Source: Streptomyces nigrescens (GTDB lineage: Bacteria > Actinomycetota > Actinomycetes > Streptomycetales > Streptomycetaceae). Taken from it: a stretch of 64,000 bases of DNA. This document shows, in pieces, positions 26,867-34,682 of this stretch; within the stretch, counting starts at the first letter, position 1; the number at the start of each line of letters is the position of its first letter. The stretch covers positions 3,038,001 to 3,102,000 of the forward strand of contig AP026073.1 of NCBI GenBank assembly GCA_024349765.1, read 5' to 3'. The notes under the pieces were generated by a model that did no database searches, was not told where the DNA came from, and saw nothing but the letters and a program-made list of their open reading frames with translations. The position numbers and the translations under genes were made by a program.

Positions 26867-27877
26867 TCATCCCATTGGTCCCGCATAACAATTGGGTACG
26901 GCGCCAGCGGACGCCGTGGAGTAGCGCTCCGCCAGTGCGGCCACGGCCCGGGCCATCGCCTCCCGCAGCGCGGGCGGGCCCAGCACCTCCGCCTCCGCGC
27001 CCAGCCTGAGGAGATCGCTCACCGCCACGGCCTCCCCCTCGACCGCCATCTCCACCTCGACCCAGCCGTCCCCGTCCGGCGGCCCGGCGCTCTCCAGGGC
27101 CCGGCTGCCGAGCGCGCCGAACTGCATGGGCAGCAGCCGCTGCGCCCGGGGGGAGATCCGCAGCCGGGCCGTGCCCTGGTGGAGCGCGGCCGCCAGCCGC
27201 CGGGAGGACTCCTCCCAATAGGCGGCCAGATCGAACCCGGCCGGCCGCTCGAAGACCTCGCCGGTGAGATCCACCGACAGGAACCGCGACACCCGGTACG
27301 TCCGCACCGTCCCGTCCGCCCGCGCCGCCAGGTACCAGAGCCCGCCCTTGAGGACGATGCCGAGCGGGTGCAGCTCCCGGTGCACCTCACCGCCCCAACG
27401 CCGGTAGTGCGCCCGGAGCGTGCGCTGTTCCCACACCGCCTGGGCGACCGGGGCCAGATGCGGCACCGGATCGGCGTCCCGGAACCAGGCCGGTGCGTCC
27501 AGGTGGAACCGGTCCTGGATGCGCCGGGAGCTGTCCGCCGCCTCCGCCGGCAGCGCGGCCTGCAACTTGAGCTGAGCGGTCGCCAGCACCGCCCCGAGGC
27601 CCAGATCGCGCGCCGGTCCCGGCATTCCGGCGAGGAACAGCGCGCCCGCCTCGGCGTCGGTGAGCCCGGTCAGCCGGGTGCGGTACCCGTCCATCAGGCG
27701 GTACCCGCCGGCGGGCCCGCGGTCGACGCAGACCGGGACGCCCGACGTGATCAGCGCCTCGATGTCCCGGTAGACCGTACGGACCGACACCTCCAGCTCC
27801 GCGGCGAGTTCGGGAGCGGTCATCCGCCCGCGATTCTGGAGCAGCAACAGCAGGGAGAGGAGCCGGTCGGCGCGCAT
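26867..27877 (-). CDS. YafY-type WYL-domain transcription regulator
   Basis: A 336-residue DeoR-like regulator. The winged helix-turn-helix is near residues 5-60 (LAAELEVSVRTVYRDIEAL) and a WYL ligand-binding domain follows (GLWYLAARADGTVRTYRVSR near 178) with a C-terminal extension. WYL domains are thought to sense nucleotides or nucleic-acid-derived ligands. It diverges from the DUF3224 gene across 117 bases containing a perfect palindrome, so it probably controls both promoters. Confidence 0.9.
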   Translation of the reverse strand: MRADRLLSLLLLLQNRGRMTAPELAAELEVSVRTVYRDIEALITSGVPVCVDRGPAGGYRLMDGYRTRLTGLTDAEAGALFLAGMPGPARDLGLGAVLATAQLKLQAALPAEAADSSRRIQDRFHLDAPAWFRDADPVPHLAPVAQAVWEQRTLRAHYRRWGGEVHRELHPLGIVLKGGLWYLAARADGTVRTYRVSRFLSVDLTGEVFERPAGFDLAAYWEESSRRLAAALHQGTARLRISPRAQRLLPMQFGALGSRALESAGPPDGDGWVEVEMAVEGEAVAVSDLLRLGAEAEVLGPPALREAMARAVAALAERYSTASAGAVPNCYAGPMG

Positions 27878-27903
27878 GGGGACATTGTCCCGTGGCCCTT
27901 CGC

Positions 27904-27930
27904 CGTACCTGACAGAAGGTGTCAGGTACG
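27904..27930. promoter_or_regulatory. Palindromic operator between the WYL regulator and DUF3224 gene
   Basis: CGTACCTGACA (27904-27914) and TGTCAGGTACG (27920-27930) form a perfect 11-bp inverted repeat around GAAGG. The position between divergent genes and the CTGACA/TGTCAG half-sites fit binding of a dimeric WYL regulator. Confidence 0.75.
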
Positions 27931-27994
27931 GGTCCGATGCTGGTCATCCACCGCCCGCACGAGCCCGTGCCGGCGGCCGACCGAGAGGACCACC

Positions 27995-28402
27995 ATGCCC
28001 ACGCAGACCACCGGCCACTTCACCTTCGCCAACTGGGAGGAGCGGACGGTCGGCCGGCGCGAGACGAGCCCGAAGCTCGCCCACGCCTCCGTCACCAACG
28101 CCTACTCCGGCGGCATCGAGGCCGCCGACACCGACTGCGAGTACACCATCGTCTACGTCACGGAGAAGACCGGCACCTTCACCGGCATGCAGCTGCTGGC
28201 CGGCCGGCTCGACGGACGCGAGGGCACCTTCGTGGTCGAGGAGCGCGGTTCGTTCGAGCCCGACGGGACCGTGCACTGCACCTTCGAGGTCGTACCGGGC
28301 GCGGCCACCGGAGAGCTGACCGGGCTGAGCGGGACCGGCAGCTACACCGCCACGCCGGGTGCCCCCTCCGTCGCGTACACCTTCCGCTACGACCTGGGCT
28401 GA
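27995..28402 (+). CDS. DUF3224 family protein
   Basis: A 135-residue DUF3224 beta-barrel protein, full length. The sequence begins TTGHFTFANWEERTVGRRET, with the mid-region CEYTIVYVTEKTGTFTGMQ and the end GTGSYTATPGAP. The family is small, soluble and of unknown function. ATG 27995 follows GAGAGGACC; the long upstream open frame is a shadow. It is likely the regulated target of the divergent WYL regulator. Confidence 0.9.
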   Translation: MPTQTTGHFTFANWEERTVGRRETSPKLAHASVTNAYSGGIEAADTDCEYTIVYVTEKTGTFTGMQLLAGRLDGREGTFVVEERGSFEPDGTVHCTFEVVPGAATGELTGLSGTGSYTATPGAPSVAYTFRYDLG

Positions 28403-28583
28403 CCGCGGGCCGCCGGGGCGAGGGCCGGCCCGCCGCACCGGTGACTACCGGACACCACCATGTGCCGGAAACGCCCTCCCCAACTCCTCGTTCAGAAAGC
28501 AGACTTGGCGCACGAAGCGCGGCAGCGACGAGCGGCAAGCGGCGAACAACGAGCGGGCGAGCGGCGAGCGGGAGGCAGCGGGG

Positions 28584-29537
28584 ATGGGGCGTCGGGGGAG
28601 CGCGGCGGTTGCGGTGACGGCGCTGTTGTCCGGACTGCTGCTCGGCGGTGCGCAACCGCCGGCGGCGGCGTCCGGGCGGCACGCACCGGGGGCCACGACG
28701 GCGCAGCCGTGCGGTGCGCGGACGCACATCGAGGTCTTCCGGCCGGGCGGCATACCGCTCCTGGACTGGCGGGAGAACCTGGCCTTCGACGGGCACGGCA
28801 CCCTGTGGGTCTCCCACGTCACCCGGCACCGGGTCGAGGGCTACGCACCCGACGGCACGCTCAAGGCCACCCTCCCGGTCAACGGGCCCGGCGGGATCCG
28901 GCGCGGACCGGACGGCCTCATGTACGTCAACTACGGCGTGAATCCCCTGACCGCGGGTTTGGGCAGCGGCATCCTGCGCTTCGACCCGGCCGCCGCCCAC
29001 CCCAGTCCCGAGAAGGTCGTGGACGGGCTGTCCGGCATCAACGGCCTGGCCATCGATGCCGCCGGCAACCTCTACGTCAGCCGCGAACTGGCCACCGGGG
29101 TCCGCAAGTTCCGTCCGGACGGGACCGAGGACGAGCGGTGGTCGCGGGCCGCCTCCGTCTTCGGCACCAACGGCCTGGAGATCGTCGGCGACCAGCTGTA
29201 CGCGAGCGTCCTCACCAGCACCGCGTCGCCGATCGTCCGCATCCCGCTGAAGGACCCGGCCCGCCACACCACGGTCACCGAGCTGAGCCCGCACCCCTGG
29301 GACGCCAAGCTGCTGGACGACCTCACGGCGTTCCGGGGTGATCTGGTCGTGGCGTCCTTCCGCGACGGCGAACTCCTCCGGGTGGACCCGGCCACGGGCC
29401 GGTCCTGCGTCCTGGTGAGCGGGCTGCGGATGCCCACCAGCGTCCGCGTGCCCCTCGGCTTCGGCGCCCACGACCCGCGCCACGAGCTGTTCGTCGTCGA
29501 GGCCTCCGGCCGCATCGTCACGGTGCGGGTCGCCTGA
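28584..29537 (+). CDS. Secreted SMP-30/NHL beta-propeller protein
   Basis: A 317-residue exported protein. A signal peptide (MGRRGSAAVAVTALLSGLLL, cleavage near PAAASG) is followed by six-bladed propeller-type repeats such as ENLAFDGHGTLWVSHVTRHR, NGLAIDAAGNLYVSRELATG and DDLTAFRGDLVVASFRDGEL. The family includes lactonases/gluconolactonases and structural propellers; metal ligands could not be assigned. ATG 28584 is supported by GGGAGG 12 bases upstream and by the signal peptide. The region before it (28500-28580) is a GCGAGCGG-type low-complexity stretch. Confidence 0.85.
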   Translation: MGRRGSAAVAVTALLSGLLLGGAQPPAAASGRHAPGATTAQPCGARTHIEVFRPGGIPLLDWRENLAFDGHGTLWVSHVTRHRVEGYAPDGTLKATLPVNGPGGIRRGPDGLMYVNYGVNPLTAGLGSGILRFDPAAAHPSPEKVVDGLSGINGLAIDAAGNLYVSRELATGVRKFRPDGTEDERWSRAASVFGTNGLEIVGDQLYASVLTSTASPIVRIPLKDPARHTTVTELSPHPWDAKLLDDLTAFRGDLVVASFRDGELLRVDPATGRSCVLVSGLRMPTSVRVPLGFGAHDPRHELFVVEASGRIVTVRVA

Positions 29538-29687
29538 CGCGCCTGGGGGAGTCGAGCTTCCACGGGGCGAGCACGAAAAACCGCACCCGGACCGCCGGGG
29601 ACGCCCTGCTGGGCGCCGTGCGGAACGGGTGCGGACAGGTGGGCGGGGCGACCCGCGGAAGGGCGGGTCAGGCCCTCTGGGCAGGCC

Positions 29688-30080
29688 TCAGGCCTGCTTC
29701 TTCTCGTCCTTGAGGCGCTTCTCCTTGACCCGCTGCGCTTCCTTGCGGACCTCGGCCTGGGTGGCGCGCTCCCGCTCCAGCCACTCGGGACGCTCCTCCT
29801 TCAGCGCGTCGATCTGCTCCGTGGTGAGCGCCTCGGTGATGCCGCCACGGGCGAGACCCGAGATCGAGACGCCCAGCTTCGCCGCGACCACCGGCCGGGG
29901 GTGCGGGCCGTTGCGGCGCAGCTCCCGCAGCCACTCGGGCGGATCGGCCTGCAGGGCGTTCAGCTCGGCGCGCGAGACGACGCCCTCCTGGAACTCGGCG
30001 GGGGTGGCCTCGAGGTACACACCCAGCTTCTTCGCCGCGGTGGCGGGCTTCATCGTCTGGGTGGTTTGGTGCGACGTCAT
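29688..30080 (-). CDS. DUF5997 family protein
   Basis: A 130-residue, highly charged, helical protein that matches my memory of the actinobacterial DUF5997 family (TMKPATAAKKLGVYLEATPA, then VSRAELNALQADPPEWLREL). It has repeated helix-turn-helix-like segments (AKLGVSISGLARGGITEALT) and a Lys/Glu-rich C-terminus. ATG 30080 is chosen over an upstream frame start at 30158, since the extra residues run into the divergent gene's promoter. It forms a conserved divergent pair with the LysR effector-domain gene at 30140. Confidence 0.88.
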   Translation of the reverse strand: MTSHQTTQTMKPATAAKKLGVYLEATPAEFQEGVVSRAELNALQADPPEWLRELRRNGPHPRPVVAAKLGVSISGLARGGITEALTTEQIDALKEERPEWLERERATQAEVRKEAQRVKEKRLKDEKKQA

Positions 30081-30096
30081 GCAGCCAAGGATATCG

Positions 30097-30133
30097 AGCG
30101 TATGCACTACCGCCGACCACGACCGGTTACGCT
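30097..30133. promoter_or_regulatory. Back-to-back -10 elements of the DUF5997/LysR-like pair
   Basis: On the plus strand TACGCT (30128-30133) lies six bases before GTG 30140, indicating a leaderless transcript. On the minus strand the same hexamer (complement of 30097-30102) lies 16 bases before ATG 30080. Both promoters share about 60 bases, so a single bound protein could affect both. Confidence 0.5.
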
Positions 30134-30139
30134 GGCGAC

Positions 30140-30943
30140 GTGACAGGCTCGGAAGCATCCCCTTCGTTCCGGCTCGCCTACGTCCCGGGAGTGACCCCCA
30201 CGAAGTGGGTGCGGATCTGGAACGAGCGGCTGCCCGACATCCCCCTCACCCTGGTCCAGGTGCCCGCCGCCGACGCCTTCGACGTGCTGCGGAGCGGCGA
30301 GGCCGACGCGGGTTTCGTGCGTCTGCCGGTCGACCGCACGGACCTGGCCGCGATCCCGCTCTACACCGAGACCACGGTGGTCGTGATCCCCAAGGACCAC
30401 CTCGTGGCGGCGGTCGACGAGATCAGCGCCGAGGACCTCGCCGACGAGATCGTGCTGCACCCCCTCGACGACACCCTCGACTGGGAGCGTCCGCCGGGCC
30501 TGCCCGCGTTCGAGCGGCCCGCCACCACGGCGGACGCCATCGAGCTGGTGGCGGCGGGGGTGGGGCTCCTCGTCGTCCCGCAGTCCCTCGCCCGCCTGCA
30601 CCACCGCAAGGACCTTACCTACCGGCCGGTATCGGACACCCCCGAGTCCCGGGTCGCGCTGTCGTGGCCGCAGGACGCCACGACCGACATGGTCGAGGAC
30701 TTCATCGGGATCGTTCGCGGGCGCACGGTCAACAGCTCCCGCGGCCGGCGCCCGGCTGCCGCCCCCGAACAGTCGCCGAAGACCAAGCGTGCCGAGGCGG
30801 GCGGCGCCCGGCGTAAGCCCGCCGCCGGTGCGTCGGCCGGCAAGGCGGGCGGCAGGTCGGCCGGCGCCGGTCGGCGCCGCCGCTCCGGCGGCCCTCAGGG
30901 CGGCAAGAGCGGCCGGAGCGGCAAACCGCGCCGCCGCTCCTAG
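30140..30943 (+). CDS. LysR-type substrate-binding domain protein lacking HTH, with basic tail
   Basis: A 267-residue protein. Residues 10-200 form a periplasmic-binding-fold domain as found in LysR regulators (RLAYVPGVTPTKWVRIWNER at the start, VAAGVGLLVVPQSLARLHHR later). The LysR N-terminal DNA-binding helix-turn-helix is absent. Instead the C-terminal 65 residues are Lys/Arg/Gly/Ala-rich, ending GKPRRRS, and may bind nucleic acid non-specifically. GTG 30140 follows a -10 by six bases and has no ribosome binding site, so it is probably leaderless. Its partnership with DUF5997 is conserved as far as I recall. Confidence 0.88.
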   Translation: MTGSEASPSFRLAYVPGVTPTKWVRIWNERLPDIPLTLVQVPAADAFDVLRSGEADAGFVRLPVDRTDLAAIPLYTETTVVVIPKDHLVAAVDEISAEDLADEIVLHPLDDTLDWERPPGLPAFERPATTADAIELVAAGVGLLVVPQSLARLHHRKDLTYRPVSDTPESRVALSWPQDATTDMVEDFIGIVRGRTVNSSRGRRPAAAPEQSPKTKRAEAGGARRKPAAGASAGKAGGRSAGAGRRRRSGGPQGGKSGRSGKPRRRS

Positions 30944-31140
30944 CGCGGCCCCGCACCCTCCTCGTACGCGGCCGCCGGGCCCTGGACGACCCGGCTGGCC
31001 CCGCCGGGCTGGCGCGCGCCGTGGTGGGCCCGGAAGCTGGCCTGGTCAGCGGTTCACCGCGCGCCGGCCGCAGCGGGAGGACAGGTGCCTCCGCAGGGCG
31101 TGCGCCTCGGTAGAGGTTTGCCCCGGGAAGGTGCTCTCCC

Positions 31141-32712
31141 ATGACGGAGCGATCGCCCCTCATCTATCTGCGTGGGTACGCCGGTCCGCCCAGCGGGGTG
31201 GACAAGCAGGTCGACGACCCGTTCTACGGGCTCAACAGCGGCGCCACCCACATCCGCGTGGACGGTGACGGTGCGCCGTGCTTCTACCAGTTCGAGGGGC
31301 CGCTGCTGCGGCTGATGATCGACGAGGACTACGAGCTCCTGGTGCGCGGCGATCAGCATGCGTATCTCGAAGCGCAGGACGACGGTACGATCCCGGCCGA
31401 GTCCGTCTGGGTGTTCCGGTTCTACGACTACGCCGCCTCCACCTTCGGCACCTCCGTGGCGGCGGCCCCGGAGACGTTCGACCTGGAAAGGGCGGCGGAG
31501 CGGCTGTACGACTTCGTGCAGCTCGTCCGCCGGAAGACCGGCGCGGTCAAGGTCCATCTGGTGGCCCATTCGATGGGGGGCCTGGTGGCCCGCTGCATGA
31601 TCCAGAAGGTGTCCCACACCGCGGATCCGAGCTCGGGCACACCGCGCGTTCCCGGTGCCGAGCTGGTGGACAAGTTCTTCACCTACGGCACGCCGCACGG
31701 CGGTATTTCCTTCGACGTCGGCGGGGGACTGGTCGACTGGGCGATGGAGACGTTCGGGCCGGCCGGATCGGAGATGTTCGCCCCGGCCCGGATGTACACC
31801 TATCTCACGCCCGGGGCGTCCGACGGCGAGGAACCCCCCGCCGGCTGGCAGCCGCAGCACATCCCGGATTCCGCCTTCGACGCGAAGCGGGTGTTCTGCC
31901 TCGTCGGTACCAACGCCGCCGATTACGGACTGGTCGAGAAGGCCGTCGGCCCGCGCAGTGACGGCCTGGTGCACATCGACAACGCCTATGTGCACCAGGC
32001 GCACCGGGCCTACGTCCACCGCTCCCACTCGGGCCGCTACGGACTGGTGAACTCCGAGGAGGGGTACCAGAATCTGCGCCGTTTCCTCTTCGGGAAGTAC
32101 CAGGTCCGGGTCGACCTGTGCCATCTCGCCCTGCGCTGGCGCCCCGGTGCTGCGGAGACGGTCTGGCAGGCGGAGGCGCGGCTGTCGGTCCGCGGGCTGC
32201 CGGTGCTGCTGCACGAACAGACCGCGGCGCATTACTGCCCGATTCAACTGAACCAGGAAGCCGTCCAGCACGCCGATGCGGACGGTCAGGTCGCCCCGGT
32301 CCCGCTGGCCACCGCATTCCTCCTCGACCCGGAGCGCGCCCGCGCGCGCAGCGAGAACCAGTCACCGAACCGCTCGCGCTACACGTTGGGGCTCCGGGTG
32401 TTCCACCTCGTCGAAAGGAGCGGTCGGTTCTTCTGGGAGGACCATTTGGAGCAGGTGGCCGACTGGGAGGACACGCTCATCGTGGACGTCGGCCATCCTG
32501 ATCAGGCGCCGGATTCCGGACTGCAGGCCTGGGCCGCGTGGAACTCGGAGGTCGCGGGTGAGGTCGATCGCGTCGATCCGATCAGAAGTGACCCGTGTTC
32601 CCTGACCGCCGAGGACGGAGAATTGCACACCGACATCGCGCTGCCCGAGCCGGCCTGTCCTCTTCTCGGCGCCGAATCCTGTCTCCGGCTCACCGTCAGC
32701 CGCGTCAGCTGA
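31141..32712 (+). CDS. PGAP1-like lipase/acyl hydrolase
   Basis: A 523-residue alpha/beta hydrolase. The nucleophile motif is VHLVAHSMGGLVARC near residue 143, with an upstream region FRFYDYAAS and a downstream TYGTPHGG typical of lipases of the PGAP1/LCAT-like group. Asp and His candidates are in SDGLVHIDNA and AYVHRSHSGRYG. The C-terminal ~190 residues form an additional beta-rich domain I do not recognise. No signal peptide is seen, so it is probably cytoplasmic or exported by another route. ATG 31141 follows AAGGTG. Its 3' end overlaps the convergent lysozyme gene by 8 bases. Confidence 0.85.
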   Translation: MTERSPLIYLRGYAGPPSGVDKQVDDPFYGLNSGATHIRVDGDGAPCFYQFEGPLLRLMIDEDYELLVRGDQHAYLEAQDDGTIPAESVWVFRFYDYAASTFGTSVAAAPETFDLERAAERLYDFVQLVRRKTGAVKVHLVAHSMGGLVARCMIQKVSHTADPSSGTPRVPGAELVDKFFTYGTPHGGISFDVGGGLVDWAMETFGPAGSEMFAPARMYTYLTPGASDGEEPPAGWQPQHIPDSAFDAKRVFCLVGTNAADYGLVEKAVGPRSDGLVHIDNAYVHQAHRAYVHRSHSGRYGLVNSEEGYQNLRRFLFGKYQVRVDLCHLALRWRPGAAETVWQAEARLSVRGLPVLLHEQTAAHYCPIQLNQEAVQHADADGQVAPVPLATAFLLDPERARARSENQSPNRSRYTLGLRVFHLVERSGRFFWEDHLEQVADWEDTLIVDVGHPDQAPDSGLQAWAAWNSEVAGEVDRVDPIRSDPCSLTAEDGELHTDIALPEPACPLLGAESCLRLTVSRVS

Positions 32713-33268
32713 GCTGCACGACGGACGAGGACCACTGCTTCAGCGCCGCTTTGTCCTGGAAGTTCCCCATGCTCGTATCGATCGGGCGATCGGTGAATTG
32801 GTGGAAGAGCCACGGGTGCTGGATATCGGGCTTACCGGGCCGGCCGTTGTACTGGGCGATCCACAGGCCGTCCCCGGCGAACGCGGACTTGTCACGGTGC
32901 AGCCAGAAATCCCGGTTGCAGTAGAGGATCACCTTGTGGCCGGTGGCGCGCTGCCGGACCTCCTTGAGCCAGCTGTCCTTCCAGGCGCTCGAGACGCCCG
33001 GATCCTCCCAGTCGAGGACGAGGACGTCCCCCGCCACCAGATCGATTTTGGAGAGGAAGAAATCGACCTGGTCCGAGACGGAGCCGGGGCGGCCGAAATG
33101 GTAGAACCCGGTCACCAGTCCGGCGTTGCGGGCGGTCTTCCGCTGGGCGACCCATTTCTTGTTCGTGAAGCTGGTCCCTTCGGTGACTTTGATGAACACG
33201 AAGTCGGAGCCGGCGGTCCGGTACTGCTCCGACTGGAATGACGAGACATCGATTCCTTTGATGGTCAT
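32705..33268 (-). CDS. GH25 family lysozyme, no signal peptide
   Basis: A 187-residue single-domain glycoside hydrolase family 25 muramidase. The start GIDVSSFQ carries the first catalytic-site Asp. VLVLDWEDPG holds the Asp/Glu pair, KVILYCNRDFW is the typical sixth-strand region, and LWIAQYNGRP the eighth. It cleaves the beta-1,4 bond between N-acetylmuramic acid and N-acetylglucosamine. ATG 33268 has GGGAACC upstream. There is no signal peptide or cell-wall-binding domain, so release by lysis, a holin or a secretion machine would be needed. It belongs to a group with the next gene and the endolysin-like gene at 36703. Confidence 0.9.
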   Translation of the reverse strand: MTIKGIDVSSFQSEQYRTAGSDFVFIKVTEGTSFTNKKWVAQRKTARNAGLVTGFYHFGRPGSVSDQVDFFLSKIDLVAGDVLVLDWEDPGVSSAWKDSWLKEVRQRATGHKVILYCNRDFWLHRDKSAFAGDGLWIAQYNGRPGKPDIQHPWLFHQFTDRPIDTSMGNFQDKAALKQWSSSVVQLS

Positions 33269-33370
33269 GATCGGTTCCCTGTGAGGGCCCATGGCGAGGG
33301 GCGCATGGTGAGGGGCATGTGGACGTGCGCGGGCGGGTGGGACGGTGGACGGGTGCCGGTCGTGGGACCG

Positions 33371-34189
33371 TCAGCCGCCCTGCCGGCGGAACGCCTGCCG
33401 CGCCAGGGGGCTGTCGGCGGGAAGGACGGCGCCCTTCCAGTCCTCGGCCCGCGCTTCGGGCTCCGCGTCCGCGGCGGCGGACCGGGGTGCGGCGGCCGGG
33501 CTCGGCGTGACCAGGCGCTCGGCGTAGGCCGAGCTGGGGTGGGCCGCGAGGACGCGCACCCGGCCGTCTCCGGAGCCGCGTGGCGAGACCGGTACGACCG
33601 CCACCGAGAAGCCCTTCTCGTCGGTGACGAACAGCTCGAAGTCGTCATGGCGGAAGTGGTCGATGTCCACGATCGGCTTCGGGTAATGGTGGTATCCGGC
33701 GGCTTTCGGGAGCACCCCGGAATGGGTACCGGCGGGCAGTGGCACCGAGGCGTTGAATATCGAGTCCGTCCACTCGGACACCTGGTCGGCATTCTTTATG
33801 GCGGTGCCGAGGAGGCGCTCGCCGTCGTCGTAGCCGAAGCTCGCGTAACCGGGCAGGGTGTCCGGGAACGCGCTGACCACCCGGGCCGCGCACTGGCGCA
33901 CGCGGTCCACCTTCGCGGGGTCCGCGCAGAATTGCGCCGACCACTCGATGCCGAGCGGGAGGAACAGGCAGATCCAGCCGTCGCCGTCCTTGACCCAGAC
34001 TCCGCCGCCGTGGTGGTCCTGGTACGGGCCGGGGGCGAACGTCCAGTCATCCGTCGTGTCGACGAGCTCACGCATCAGCTTGCGACTGGCTTTGTATTGT
34101 GCACTGTCGGTGCGCGGTGGGTGGTCGGCGACGGATATGGTCCAGGGGAAGTCTTCGTGTTCCGGGTGTGACCGTGCCGGGCTGTTCAT
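33371..34189 (-). CDS. Conserved protein of unknown function (possibly DUF6424-like)
   Basis: A 272-residue soluble protein. It begins HPEHEDFPWTISVADHPPRT and continues with Trp-, Asp- and Gly-rich segments such as VWVKDGDGWICLFLPLGIEW; the end is Ala/Arg-rich and likely disordered. I recall similar Streptomyces proteins under a DUF6424-type label but am not certain. No catalytic motif is recognised. ATG 34189 is preferred to 34219 because GAGATC-type purine-rich sequence precedes it and the extra residues are not conserved-looking. It is upstream of, and co-oriented with, the GH25 gene (102-base gap). Confidence 0.75.
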   Translation of the reverse strand: MNSPARSHPEHEDFPWTISVADHPPRTDSAQYKASRKLMRELVDTTDDWTFAPGPYQDHHGGGVWVKDGDGWICLFLPLGIEWSAQFCADPAKVDRVRQCAARVVSAFPDTLPGYASFGYDDGERLLGTAIKNADQVSEWTDSIFNASVPLPAGTHSGVLPKAAGYHHYPKPIVDIDHFRHDDFELFVTDEKGFSVAVVPVSPRGSGDGRVRVLAAHPSSAYAERLVTPSPAAAPRSAAADAEPEARAEDWKGAVLPADSPLARQAFRRQGG

Positions 34190-34682
34190 GACGATCTCCT
34201 TGTCGAAAACCCGATACATAGGGCTTCAACAACACCCGGAAGCACCCTCAGTCCCGCTCCATGGACTGGCTCAGCTCACTTCGACGGGGCGAAAGTTGAA
34301 GCCGTGAGCGCCTCGAACTCCTCGATCCGACGATGCTTCTGAAATTCCCTGCTCTCTCGCGATGCTACCCCTGGCCCGGTGCCGGTGCGCGGGGTGGCGG
34401 GGGTGCGCGGAGCCGGTACTTCCGGTACGCGGCGAGGAGTACCGCTGCGGCTCTCGGGCGGGATTCGACCGGAATGCCGGAGGCGCTTCCCTGCCTCCCG
34501 TGGCGTAGTCCCGTAGTGGCCGGTGCAGTCGGTGCCGTTGATGCACGTGGCGTAGTTGGTGTGGTTACCGGGCGGGAACCTCAGAAGAAGCGCAATTATT
34601 GCCCTCAGGCGTTGCTGCGCTGATCAACCGCTGTCAGGGTTTCGGCAATCTCACCCCTCGTCGAGAGATCCCCGGAGGCGTC
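34190..34682. other. Intergenic region between divergent genes
   Basis: About 490 bases without a credible gene; the open frames at 34271-34546 (minus) and 34333-34623 (plus) have poor codon bias. It must contain the promoters of the 33371 gene and of the gamma-glutamyltransferase, but I could not identify convincing -10/-35 pairs. The stretch 34580-34680 is less GC-rich and is the likely promoter area of the latter. Confidence 0.4.

Noticed and set aside
34271-34623. Small frames upstream of gamma-glutamyltransferase
   Set aside because: Composition and codon bias do not fit coding sequence and no ribosome binding site is present.
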